A stretch of DNA of 64,000 nucleotides, taken from Spirodela intermedia. Its lineage: Eukaryota; Streptophyta; Magnoliopsida; Alismatales; Araceae. The position numbers and the translations under genes were made by a program. Below, one piece after another: positions 45,345 through 57,000 of the stretch (positions are counted from its first letter, which is position 1; each line of letters begins with the position of its first letter). The notes under the pieces are model-generated. The model had not been told where the DNA came from, made no database searches, and saw only the letters and a list, made by a program, of their open reading frames with translations. Where the stretch lies: the NCBI GenBank assembly GCA_902729315.2, contig LR746270.1:1104501-1168500 (forward strand). The letters are read 5' to 3'.

Positions 45345-48221
45345 ATGAGCACGGCCAACTCGGTCTCCGCCTCCATTGTTCGATCGCCTCGCCAGGTTTT
45401 CATCTCTGTTTCTCTCTGCATTGCCGTCTGTCCCCTTCTCCTGTTGCTCCATTCTCTTATCCTCCCTCCGTTCGTGTGTAGGTAATTGGTGAGAAACGGG
45501 ACAGTCTGAGGAGAGTCGTCCAGGGGCGGAGATCGCCCTCGGCTCGCAGGCTTGTAGTCCGTGCTTCCAGCAAGGAAATCGCCTTTGATCAGAGCTCTAG
45601 GAGCTCCATCCAGGCCGGTATCGACAAGCTTGCCGACGCCGTCGGTGTTACGCTCGGGCCCAGTGGTGTGTATACATCTAAGCTTTCTATTAAGCATGCT
45701 TTGGTTTCCTCATTCGACTTCAACTGGCGGCGAGTTGTGATTCCACCGTCACCTCTTTTCTTCCCGTCTTTATGCAATGTGAGACTAACGTTCAGATGTC
45801 TCGATCTTTGAAGGGAGAAATGTTGTTCTCGACGAGTACGGGACTCCTAAGGTTGTCAATGACGGAGTTACCATTGCCCGGGCCATCGAACTCCCCAATC
45901 CCATGGAGAATGCCGGTTCTGCCTTGATCAGGGAGGTGCGATTTCTTGTTTCCTCTCCCGTTTCTTCTTCCATCTTGGCTACTCGATCATTTCTTCGTTC
46001 TTCTTAGATGTGTGAAACTTCCCTGAAGTTCTGGTGCTCTGTGTCGCAGGTTGCTAGTAAAACAAACGATTCGGCAGGTGATGGGACCACTACTGCATCG
46101 GTGCTCGCGAGAGAAATCATGAGATTGGGGTTGTTGAGCGTTACATCGGGTGCAAATCCAGTTTCTGTCAAGAAGGGGATAGACAAGACTGTCCAGGGGC
46201 TTGTAGAAGAGCTCGAGAAGAGATCTCGTCCAGTCAAAGGACGGGACGACGTCAAAGGTACCTTGCATGAAATCGGCATCGACTGGATGAGACGTGAATC
46301 TCATCTGAATTAATAACTCTTAATTCCGTCCTGCAGGGGTGAACGAATGATAAGTTTGTTCGATAGTTTTTTCTTTTTTTGTTCCCATATTTTTTTGGTT
46401 CAGAACCATCAACTATGAGCATCTTACTCCAGGATCTCCTTTTTGGTCGATCGAGCTCACTCTCAGATGAATGTTTTAGATATGGCAAATACCCATGAAA
46501 CTAGATAAAAATTACTGAAGAGCATTCTCACCAAGATCTGATGAAAAGGATGGCTTCCCAGAATGTTTTTGAAGCACAATAGAAGAAACACGAGATTGAC
46601 TAATTGTCCATTTATCACTAATAAACAGAAAATTCTATTGCAGCTATTGCCTCTATCTCTGCTGGCAATGATGAGTCCGTGGGGACTATGATTGCCGATG
46701 CAATCGACAAAGTTGGCCCTGATGGAGTCCTCTCTATCGAGTCCTCATCCTCTTTCGAGACTACAGTTGATGTTGAAGAAGGAATGGAGGCACGTTCTTA
46801 TCTCTCCTAACCAACAACTTCCGTCCATAAAGTCTGCAATGATCTCCCTTCCCCTGACGTTGGTGTTTGGGATCGCGTTCGCAGATTGATCGAGGTTATA
46901 TATCTCCTCAATTTGTGACGAACTCTGAGAAGCTGACTGTTGAGTTTGAGAATGCAAGAGTTCTGGTGACAGACCATAAGATTTCTACCATAAAGGAAAT
47001 AATCCCCCTTTTAGAGAAGACGACGCAGCTGCGCGCTCCGCTGCTCATCATTGCAGAGGATGTCACCGGCGAGGCCCTGGCCACTCTGGTTGTGAACAAG
47101 CTCCGAGGTATCCTGAACGTCGCTGCTATCAAGGCACCTGGGTTTGGTGAGCGAAGAAAGGCTCTTCTTCAGGACATCGCCATTGTCACAGGTGCGTGCA
47201 GAATGATTGCCCTCTTTCTTTTTCAAACGAGAGATAATTCGCCGACTATGCATTTCTTGTCTGTAAATTTCTTTTGAATTACGATGTTATCTTCTTTCTG
47301 ATAGGCATCTTTTTTGGCCTGCAGGGGCCGAATTCCAGGCGAAGGATATGGGTCTGTTAGTGGAGAACGCCTCCGTTGAGCACCTCGGAACAGCCAGAAA
47401 GATCACCATCACCCAAAACTCCACCACCATCATCGCAGACGCAGCGACCAAAGACGAGATCCAGGCTAGAATAAGCCAGATCAAGAGAGAACTCGCAGAG
47501 ACGGACTCCGTCTACGATTCTGAGAAACTCTCCGAGAGAATCGCCAAGCTCTCCGGCGGAGTCGCCGTCATAAAGGTCGGCGCGGCCACGGAGGCGGAGC
47601 TGGAGGACAGGAAGCTGAGGATCGAAGACGCCAAGAACGCCACCTTCGCCGCGATAGAGGAAGGAATCGTCCCTGGCGGCGGCGCCGCCTACGTCCACCT
47701 CTCCACCTGCGTTCCGGCCATCAAGGACAAGCTCGAAGACCCCGACGAGCGCCTTGGCGCCGATATCATCCAAAAGGTACGCCGTTTCCCAACTTCTCAC
47801 CAGTCCTTCTCAAGTCCGAGCATAAATGCACAGAGAGATGGATGGATAGATAGATGCAGAGAGAGAGAGAGAGAGAGCCGATTGTTGTTGGTGTGATGGT
47901 GATGGTGATGGGTGGTGTCTGTGACAGGCGCTGGTGGCTCCGGCGACGCTGATAGCGCAGAATGCGGGGGTAGAAGGGGAGGTGGTGGTGGAGAAGGTGA
48001 GGGAACGGGAGTGGGAGGTGGGGTACAACGCGATGACAGACGAGTACGAGAACCTGGTGGAAGCAGGCGTGATCGATCCGGCCAAGGTAACCCGGTGCGC
48101 CCTGCAGAACGCGGCGTCGGTGGCGGGGATGGTCCTCACCACCCAGGCCATCGTAGTAGACAAGCCCAAGCCCAAGGCCCCCACCCTCTCCTCCCCCGCT
48201 CCCGGCTCACTCGCCGTTTAG
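45345..48221 (+). CDS. CPN60B: Chloroplast chaperonin-60 subunit beta (RuBisCO large-subunit-binding protein beta)
   Basis: Eight exons: 45345-45395, 45482-45665, 45814-45935, 46050-46257, 46644-46789, 46885-47191, 47325-47776, 47928-48221. They join in phase to 587 residues, normal for the plastid type I chaperonin beta subunit, which folds RuBisCO large subunit and other stromal proteins with alpha subunits. The first about 45 residues are Ser/Arg-rich without acidic bias, a chloroplast transit peptide ending near VVRAS. Mature sequence starts [12 protein letters not shown]. ATPase motifs are present: [36 protein letters not shown] and [13 protein letters not shown]. The apical domain has [15 protein letters not shown] and [20 protein letters not shown] replaces the more usual GP(R/K) before GRN. 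Exon 5 ends at a GC donor (ATGGAG|GCACGT), required to keep the frame. Confidence 0.95.
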
Positions 48222-48699
48222 GGATCCCATAGAGCCCAAATGACGGGGTCCAGCCCTCCCCCACACGGTAACCAAGCCAGAAACGTCCAAGTCGGGTTCT
48301 GGACTTGGCCCGGCCCACTTTTTCTTTCTTAGCGCCTAGTCAAATATTGGCTCGTAGAAAAGCAGTCAAAGTTCGCAGAGTATCTCTCTCTCTATCACCC
48401 AAAGCGACGTGGGAGTTCTGGATACATCTTTAAAAGAAAAGAAACGCCTATTCTGTTCAAAGGTCTGTGAAAACTGCTCGGACTTCTATGGCCGCCCACC
48501 CTTCTTTTCTCTTTCTCCTTCTCACATATGCTACACACTACACTCGCCGCGGCCTGTACAAAACCATGGCTTATTCCAGAGCACCTACCTATCTACACGG
48601 CCCAGAAAACTGCTCTCTCTCTCTACTCGTAACGGATATTAGACTCTCCCTTTCTCATGTACAGCTAACTCTTCCTCAACTCCCAGTAATCACCGGGCC
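48222..48699. other. Convergent spacer between chaperonin-60 beta and Pumilio
   Basis: A 478-base stretch between two stop codons on opposite strands, holding both 3' untranslated regions. No gene seen. Confidence 0.6.
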
Positions 48700-51600
48700 T
48701 TATGGCGCGCACGACGGCATCCTAACGCGCAGCTCTGCAGAAACAAACGGAGCACAGCAGCCCCCAAGTAAGTCAACTTAGGCCCGGCCCATTAGGCCCA
48801 AACAGAGGGGAAGAGAGAGAGAGAGAGAGAGAGAGGAACTACCCTACCTCCGGCGGCAATGACCTTCTCCACACGGGAGGAGATATGCTTCCAATAGGTG
48901 TACTTCTTTAGGGAGCTCACGTGAGCCTTGATCCGCGATAGAATCACCTCCCGGCTCCTGTCGTCGCACGTCTCCAGGGCCGTCTGCACCACGTAGTTCC
49001 CAAACTGGTCCTTCATCATCGCCTGCGCAACCCCCCCACTCTCATCTGAGTTAACGTGTCCTCCAAGGGAAAAGCAAAAACAGAAAACGAGGATCATCGC
49101 GCACCACCAAGGCCTCGTTCTCGTCGGTGGACCCGAGCATCTCGTTGACCATGCGCCGACGCTCTTCGGGCGTACCGAAGGTCAAACACTTCTCCACCAC
49201 GTTGGAGGCGAATTTCTGTTGACTCAGAATCTCAATTTGACCCGCGAACCTGTCGATTATAGCTGATCGCTCCTGCCGGCTCCCCCGCTGTAGGACGTGC
49301 TGATGAAACAAGCCAAGCTCCGGGTCAGTGACATCTAACGATCCTAGGAAAGCTAACGATCAAGCATATATATATATATATACCTGGACGACGTAGTTCC
49401 CATATTGGTCCTGCGCCAAGGAGAACACAGCTTGCAGGATCTCGTCCATCAGAAGGCTTTGACTCTTTGCATCACTGCAGTGCTCCAGAACCCTCTGCCG
49501 GGCATTTTTACAGGGGGCGGAAAGCATCAGAGCGCGGCGCAGTAAAAAAACCGAAAAAAAAAAAAAAAAAAAAAGATGTGGGAGATGTGACCTGGATGAC
49601 ACGGCAGCCGTACGGATGAACGGACAGCGGCACGACGTGTCCGTGAAACGCAGATAGAATGAACTGAATCCTGTCCTGAGGGACGCGCTCGATGCACTTC
49701 TGGATCACATGGTTGCCGTTCTGATCGCAAACGCATCTCATGACTGACCCTTGGAGTTCCGACACCAACTGAGTTTGTTGATCCACGTCGGTGACTTCCA
49801 GAGCCTGTTATGTGAAGAGAAACTCATGCACATGATTACCCGACGTCGAGTGACAAGATGCTCTAAATATATCATATTAAATTCGTGTGAAGTATCTAAA
49901 AAATGCAAGAGGAACCCGATTTAATAAGGAATAATATGCCATACGACCTAGAAAAAATGTCTAAAATTTGTCTAATGAATGAAAGTTATGCGGAACAACA
50001 GCACAAGATAATCTGGTTTTGTTTCTAAAAAATAAATAAATAAATAAAGCTTCATAACTGAAGCAAAGTTGGTGAAAAATGAAGTAAAGATTCGAGCATA
50101 GTAGATTCTGACCGGTAATCTGGTTTTGTTTCTAAATAAAAAATAAAAAATAAAAAAATAAATCTTCATAACTGAAGCAAAGTTGGTGAAAAATGAAGTA
50201 ACGATTCGAGCATAGTAAATTCTGACCGATAATCGATGTAACAAGGAAATCATGGAAAGCTTATGGGGTTGACGACTGCACCTTCTGAATCACCCTACAG
50301 CCGTACATGTGAAGGCTGAGAGATAGAACATGGCCGGTGAGTTGGCTGGCCAGCTGCTTTCTGTGGTTCTCGTCCCCGTGCTCGAGAAACTACCCATTCA
50401 AACGTTAATAAAATTGTTTCAGGGAAGCATTAATGCGGCATATTTTCCCCAACAAGAAAAGGAACGGCCGGAGGAAGAGGATCGTACTTTCTGTATCACA
50501 TAGTTTCCAAAGACATCTGTCATCAGAGCTCGAGCATGAGAAAATATCTCCGGAAAAATCTTGTTTTTCCCCTCCAAAGATGCAGTTTCTAGCTTCTGTT
50601 GTATAAATCGGCTTCCAAATTGATCAACGCTGCATTAGAAAATTAAATTAAAAAATATATAAATTCAGCAAGTTGACCCATACATAGCATGGCCTAAATT
50701 TTCACAAGAAAAAATTCCAGAGAAAAAGAGTACCTAAATTCAACAGCATGGCCTACAATGCTAGAGAGTTCAAAATTCTTCGACCTGCTGCTTTTGCACT
50801 CCTCCAGAAGAGATGAAGGAAAGCACTCTACCCTGGCACGATATTCAGAATTCCAGGAGCCCATAGAAATTCCGGCGCTTCTCATTTTTGGTGGGAACTG
50901 CTGAGAATGTTTATTGCCTTGCCTCACAGGACTTACCTGATCCACTGAAGGAAAAATGAAGCTAGAGACGGAATTCGACGGATATTGCACGCGTGGGTTG
51001 AAAGCACAAGTGCCATAGTATCCGCCATTAAAACCACCTGATTTTTCTACGAAAGGTATCTCATACTGGGCTGTGTGATGCTCCTGCATAGCCTCAAAAC
51101 AGGCCTTTTGATATTCAGATATACTCACGTTTGAAAAATCCACAGGTTTCCTTCCTGAATAAGGATCGCTGAAGCTGGCAGCAGCATTTGGGGGTACACT
51201 GCTTGGTTGAAAATGCTGAGAAAATAATGGATCCGTACAAAGATCCTGCATCCCATATTCACTATGGTTTTCACCTGCCAGACCATCTGCCAAAAAAAAT
51301 CATGCAGCAAGAAAATTAATGAAACGAGTGAAAACAAGATATTTTGAAAATATATATATTCACGATAAATAAAATAAAATAAAACACCCAGTAGACATAA
51401 TATTACCTCCATAGATCTGACCGTTCGTCAGTGATGGCAACCTCTGACTTGAAAGGAAATTGTTTGCATGACTCCCAGAAAAGTCAACATTTGTAAGTCC
51501 ATGGTTGATTTGAGAATCGTAATTGTACATGAACAAATTACTACCTTCAGCTACAAGTCCATGGGATAAGACAGGGATTGAGGAAACACTTGACGAATCA

Positions 51601-52911
51601 ACTTCAGGCTTATTCACGTTCTGCTGCTGAAAATTTTCGCTGTCATAGGATATACTGCATACGTAATTCGTTCTGCCAGAAATATCTCGAAGAAATGCTT
51701 CCTGTACACCATTGCCATCATGTAACAAATCAGATAAAGCAGATGCCATGTCGTTCTTATCAGCCGCGGATGTAGAGGCATTACTTGATGGAAAATCGTC
51801 CCTCCCTCCAAAAGTAGGCAGACAGGTGTTTGAGGATTTGCCAACAGCTTGCAGTTCGGGAGTTGTACTTCTTACGAGGGATGAACCCAAAACAGATGCA
51901 AAAGATTGGGAAGCTGGCGAACCAAGTCTCGGGATATTAACGAGCCTGGAAGAACTTCCTTCTTCTGATTTCAGTTTATCCATGGCTTCCAAGCTACACT
52001 GAAAGTGAGCTTGAGGGACGTCAATCTCCCCGACCTGATCATTCCCTATCGCCAGCCGTGAGACATTATTAGCTACAGGAGGAGGTTGCCCAAGATTCTC
52101 CTGCGATCATCAGATTGTTATTGCCAGATCATAGAAAACATACAAAAAAAAATCCCTTCGACGGACAGGTATGGACGTATGTACAAGGCATGGCACATCT
52201 GCGCAACGGAGAAGAGAGACGATAATAGGTACGTACCTGCAGTACATCAGCGAAGCTCCTAGTCTTCATTCCCATGCCATTGCCAGGCAACCCAATGAAA
52301 GAGTCGCCGCCGCTTTCAACCCATTCCCCTGCTGGTTGCCGAGCTGAACTAGTCTCAGGCACCATCATCGGCTCCGTCAGCCCTCCACACGCGCGCCCCA
52401 TTTGAATATCCGGCTGAAGCGTGAACAATGAGCAGCTGTTCCCATCGCTAGCCCCACTGCCTATGGCCTGCTGCCTCCTTTCACCGATCTTTCCATAGGC
52501 GGACGTCCCCACCTGGAACCTCTGAGCCATACGCCAGTCCTCTTTGGATAAAGCCGGAGGGGGAAGCCTCGGATTCATGTTCCCGTTCGAGTAGTAATAA
52601 GACAGGTATGCCGGATGAGACCTCATATCTTCCTCGGATACCGTAGCACCAGAGCTATATCCGTTCATGTCAACGGCATGCAAGTTACCAAAGAGGCTGC
52701 TGACGGCATTGCGAGACCCCTCCACCGACGGCGGCGCACTGCCGCTGCGGATTATATTGAGCTCCCTCTCCCGTTCGGCGGCGGCAGCCTTGCCCCGGCG
52801 CTGACGCGGGCTATCCCGGAGCAAAGCTTCGAAATCATTCCCCAAATCATCCAGGTCGCCGTCGCCGTTCGCCAGAGTTGGCGGCGGCATCCGGCCATTA
52901 GCCGCGGCCAT
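48700..52911 (-). CDS. PUM: Pumilio/PUF-family RNA-binding protein, with an apparent one-base frameshift
   Basis: Minus-strand exons: 52911-52237, 52100-51407, 51286-50734, 50629-50488, 50389-50282, 49805-49592, 49494-49384, 49299-49105, 49022-48848, 48734-48700. The long N-terminus has the NABP-like segment of plant PUM1-6 proteins ([13 protein letters not shown], then [16 protein letters not shown]). The eight PUF repeats begin about residue 640, e.g. [76 protein letters not shown] and DQFGNYVVQ. These bind UGUA-type 3'UTR sites to repress mRNAs in the cytoplasm. Spliced length is 2902 bases, i.e. 966 codons plus stop plus one extra base. The extra base is at the start of exon 49805-49592 (GCTCTTGGAAGTC where GCTCTTGAAGTC or similar is expected). 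C-terminus [12 protein letters not shown] needs the last small exon; otherwise the frame runs into a GA repeat. Confidence 0.85.
48811..48836. repeat. (GA)n tract at the Pumilio 3' end
   Basis: About 13 GA units. If the last Pumilio intron is not removed, this is translated as a Leu-Ser run. In the preferred model it lies inside that intron (48735-48847). Confidence 0.85.
50009..50236. repeat. Tandem direct duplication inside a Pumilio intron
   Basis: Two copies of about 105-115 bases, each starting AATCTGGTTTTGTTTCT, continuing through an AAATAAATAA-type tract, then TTCATAACTGAAGCAAAGTTGG and ending GATTCGAGCATAGTARATTCTGACCGRT. They differ mainly in the length of the AAATAA tract. The repeat lies wholly within the intron 49806-50281. 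Confidence 0.9.
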
Positions 52912-53227
52912 TGTCGAAAACCCTAACCCTAGCCAATTCCTCCGGAAGAAACGCAATGCGTGCAGCGGCCCCCGCCCCTATAAATAGCAGTTACAGTCGG
53001 ATCACCGAGAGGCCGAACCCCCCACCCTCAAGATCTTCCCCGTCGATTCGACTCGACAGGCGACCGGCGCCAACTAAGACGCCAACTCACAACGAATCCT
53101 TAAAAATGGCAGCCGCAAGAACAAATCAGGAAAGAGGCATGGGAATCGCGGGATTCCCCAGGCGGCCGCCGCCCGGCAGGTTCTCCCGTCTCCTCCAAAC
53201 GCGGACCTCCGAGCTGAGCACGCGCAC

Positions 53228-53315
<88 letters not shown>

Positions 53316-53340
53316 TTGCAGGGCGGACGGAGGCGATGAG
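52912..53340 (-). promoter_or_regulatory. Pumilio 5' leader with (CT)n on the sense strand
   Basis: Upstream of the ATG at 52911 (context ACAATGGCC, a good plant start context). A long GA tract at 53227-53316 on the plus strand is a CT tract in the sense of the gene. No upstream ATG-initiated protein of note was seen. The exact transcription start is unknown. Confidence 0.5.
53227..53316. repeat. (GA)n microsatellite upstream of Pumilio
   Basis: About 90 bases of GA with one GGA interruption. Open frames over it on either strand are low-complexity artefacts. Confidence 0.95.
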
Positions 53341-54041
53341 AGGGGAGAAGAGAGAACAGGTGGAGACATGAAATGGGGAGACGCAGAGAGAGACAGAGAG
53401 AGAGAGAAGAGTCCTCTTTCCCTCCGATACTATGAAGCGATCCGCGACGTTAGATCGGCATCGGAGGGCTGCGCGGCGCCCGATTGGTTCCATCCCTCGG
53501 AAGCCGTTGGCCGTTTGGGCCCTTCCATCTCTGTAGACCTTCCCGTTATGGCCGCGAGGGAGGGAAACCGAAATCGGAGGCGGTCGGCGTGGGGCCCATA
53601 ACCGAACGACATGGAAGCTCGGCCCATCCACGTACCCCACAACGACAAAAACGCTCGCTCCCCCGTCCGACGTGGCCCCACACCAAGACCGTTGGTAACC
53701 GGAAACGCGTCGCGGCCAATCCACCTGTAAAGGCTAATTTGCCCCGCCCGGCTCAATTAGTAGCCGCCAGATATTTGTGGGCCCACTCAGCCGCTAAGCG
53801 TTGACTTAACGCCAAACGTTGACCTAAAATTTTTATTTTAAAAAATCTCGTGTTGACTTATTCCCGGAGCTGAGGGTGGGGGTAAAATTGGGAAAGTGTT
53901 GAGGGACCGCCGTTCATCGGCGGTGGCATCTCTCTGTTCGTACATCGATGGGATCTGAGAAGGAATGGCGTAGAAAGATAAATAAAAGAAACTCAGGGAC
54001 CGACGGGCTAACACACGAATTATCGGGGGGGCGGGGGGCGA
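53341..54041. other. Spacer with Pumilio promoter and AVT1 3' flank
   Basis: About 700 bases with several GTTGACTT/W-box-like strings (53800, 53819, 53852) but no gene. Overlapping open frames on both strands at 53430-53800 look random. Confidence 0.45.
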
Positions 54042-57000
54042 TCAACCCTCTAAACTCTGTATAATCCTCGAGACCGAGGAGACCGTGCCTACGCTGGAAG
54101 CCACGACCCCCACTACGATGATGAAGATGCAGACTGACCCCTGGGAGAAGAGCGGAAAGTCAACGCATTTTCGATTTAATAATTCCGGATTTATCGATCT
54201 TTTCGGGTGGAGGAAGCGTACCTCTGTCCAAGACACTCTGCCCTTGAGAATGCTCAGGAAGCAGGCGCACGGGAGAATCAGAGTCTGCGGGATATAGAGT
54301 CAGAAAGTCAGCCTCAGTCTCCAGGTCAACGGCTGTGAGGGATTTGATCGTGGCTCTATAAGAGCTGTGAAAAAAAAAACTCACCACGAGCATGGTGAGG
54401 AGGGATCCGATCAGCGACATCACGAGCCCTGAAAAGCGATTAGAACGCCGATTAGTGGGAGAGTTTGACCGACGCGAGGAGGGCGGGGAGGATTACCGAA
54501 GAAGGGCACCGAGAGGGCGACGAAGAGTGTGGAGATGACCAGAGCGGATCTGATCATGATCGGATAAGCGTGAGACTTGAGGCGGTTCGAGGGTATCAGC
54601 TCCTCCAGACTCAGCGCCAAGGGGGTGAGAGTCAACGCATATGTAAGCCTCATTAAGGAAACCGAGAGAGCGTTGACCTGAGGGACCGTACAAAAGAGGG
54701 ATTTTGGGGGAGGGGGGGTTGACTAAAAAGGATATTTGGTTATCGGGTTCACGACCTGCAAGACAGAGAGAAGGGTTCTGGATTAATTAGATCATTAACC
54801 TTGTAATTATTTTCTAAAAGTGGAAGAAAAGTCCTCACCGTTGTCCACACGGCAACATTGGAAGCGACCAGCTCGTGGGGCATGTTGAGGGTGAACTGAG
54901 ACTCGGTGGAGTCCCCGAACATCATGTAGCCCATCACAGCGACCCCCGCGAACATCACCGAGCAGACCGCAAATCTTTTATAAAAGAAATTATTGGAGGA
55001 AAAAAAAGATAAAAATGATATTTTTTTAGGATAATGATGATGGGAGAGAGAAAGAGCTTACGTGGTGAACACGACTGAGGAGTAGTGGTCGGGATTCTTG
55101 AGCGAGGAGTAGATGTTGGGGAAGACGGCGTGGCCCGAGAAGCAGTATCCGTAGAGCCCGAGGGCGATGGGGAAGCCCTTGAGGTCAATCAATGTCCCTC
55201 TGTGCGTGAATCCGACTTGGTCAACGACCCCGACCCAGAACAAGCACGCGACCACCATTATCGAAGCAATGACTCCCCCGACTGCAGACACAAGGAAGAA
55301 CTACTGGAGCATGCCCATGGGGAGATGATGTCTCGATTCAGAGAACCAGCAGAGATCGCGTCACCTGAGATGTAACTGAGGAGGCTGAGATCGCGGAGCC
55401 AGGTGGTGGGGAGGACTATGAGGGTGGTCATGATGGCGAAGATCAGCTTGGCGTTGAGGTGGAAGCCACCAAGGTCGAGATGGACGTGGGGGAACAGGGA
55501 GGACAGGTTGTCGCTCTCTAGAATTATGTATTCCACACAGCAGCCCTGGAAGAACAACAACAGACAGACGAGATGTGATGCTCCGTTCATTGATGCGAAG
55601 TGTGCGTTGGAGTTGATCAGAAGGAGTGCTTACGTAGAGTTCGACGTACAGAACAATCTGCGTCGGGCAAGAGAGGAAGAAGACGAGTTAGCTTGGTGGC
55701 GCAGAGCTCGAATTCACTCACAGAGAGATGACGGAGTACCGATATGAAGACACGGCCGACGGTGCCGAAGGCTGCCTGGCCGACGTCGGGGTAGGTCTCG
55801 AGGCCTGGTTCGCTGTCGATGCATCTGCGGAGGAGGATGCCGGTGTAGCAGGACAGCACCGCGAATACGAAGAGGACGAAGAGCCCCACCCAACCACCTT
55901 CTCTGATCGCGTACGGCGTGGACAGGATCCCCACCCCGCAGAGCACGTTCATTCCTGCACAGAGCCAGAGAAGCGCGAGCCACGGCGGCCGTCAGAAGGA
56001 TCGATCGCTAGGGTTCATCTTCTGTCTCCGCATGTGAAATAATCAAAGTAAGCCTCAAACTTGATCGACAGCGGGCGGCATGGGCGCATAGATAACGATA
56101 CATTTATTGTTTTCTCAACAGATGTAAGACTGTGGAGACGACGGCAGCCCCCCGACCTAACTGAGCTCGCTCTCTTTCTCTCTCTATAGTGAGTGGGAGA
56201 CGGAGAACCGAGCCGTGGGCGTCTCTGACCCCGCCGCACTGTACAGGTGACTCATCTTCCATGTGCAAATGCCAAACGACACATGACAGCGACAGAAATC
56301 CATGAGATGGAGGACAGAAGACAACTGGAGATCCGCAATATAGAGACAGAAGAGAGATTAGAGGGTATACCGCTCTAGACTTGGGTGCATACCGCTCTAG
56401 AGGAGAAAGAGAAAAAGGCCCACGACAAACGATGCATTTTTTAGTCTCCAGAGCTAGTGATGGAGAAGTAGGATCCCCAATGCCGAATGAAGGAATCGAG
56501 GGCACGGAGGGTGGAGGCGTACCATTTAGAACCGCTTGGCTGTAGGAGCACTGGCGGGAGGCCGATGGCAACTCCTGAGAAGATTTGGCGGTCCTGTGCT
56601 TGGAGGGGATGAGGGGGGGCAGCAGCGCGTGGGAGCTCCGCCGATGGTGTCTCTCCTGCTCTGTAGCTGGTGCGGAAGTGGGTAGCAGAGGCTTGATGAG
56701 GGACGATATGATCTCTGGAGTGTGCTTCCCCCTGAACGAGGTGCTGAGGAAGGAGCTGCTCAGTCTGGTCAGCGTCGGCGTCCCCAGAAACCCAATTGTG
56801 GGCGGCGTCACGCTGCTGTATATATCAATGGACTGCCTGCATAGAAGGATCGAACACGACGGCGACGTCAGAAAAACCAGTAGATCCGGGAGATTTCAGG
56901 ATTTTCGATATCATGATCGCACCTTCATGTTCATATATTATATCATGAGAATTGATGAAACAATAAAAAAATATGGCCCTTTTCACTGCGTTTGGGAAAA

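Noticed and set aside
48792-48848. Pumilio C-terminus reading through a GA repeat into a Leu-Ser tail
   Set aside because: A good donor (GGAG|GTAGGG) and acceptor (TTTCTGCAG|) give a tail [12 protein letters not shown] that fits the family better.
53074-53804. Overlapping open frames on both strands upstream of Pumilio
   Set aside because: Low-complexity or random composition. They overlap each other and a microsatellite.
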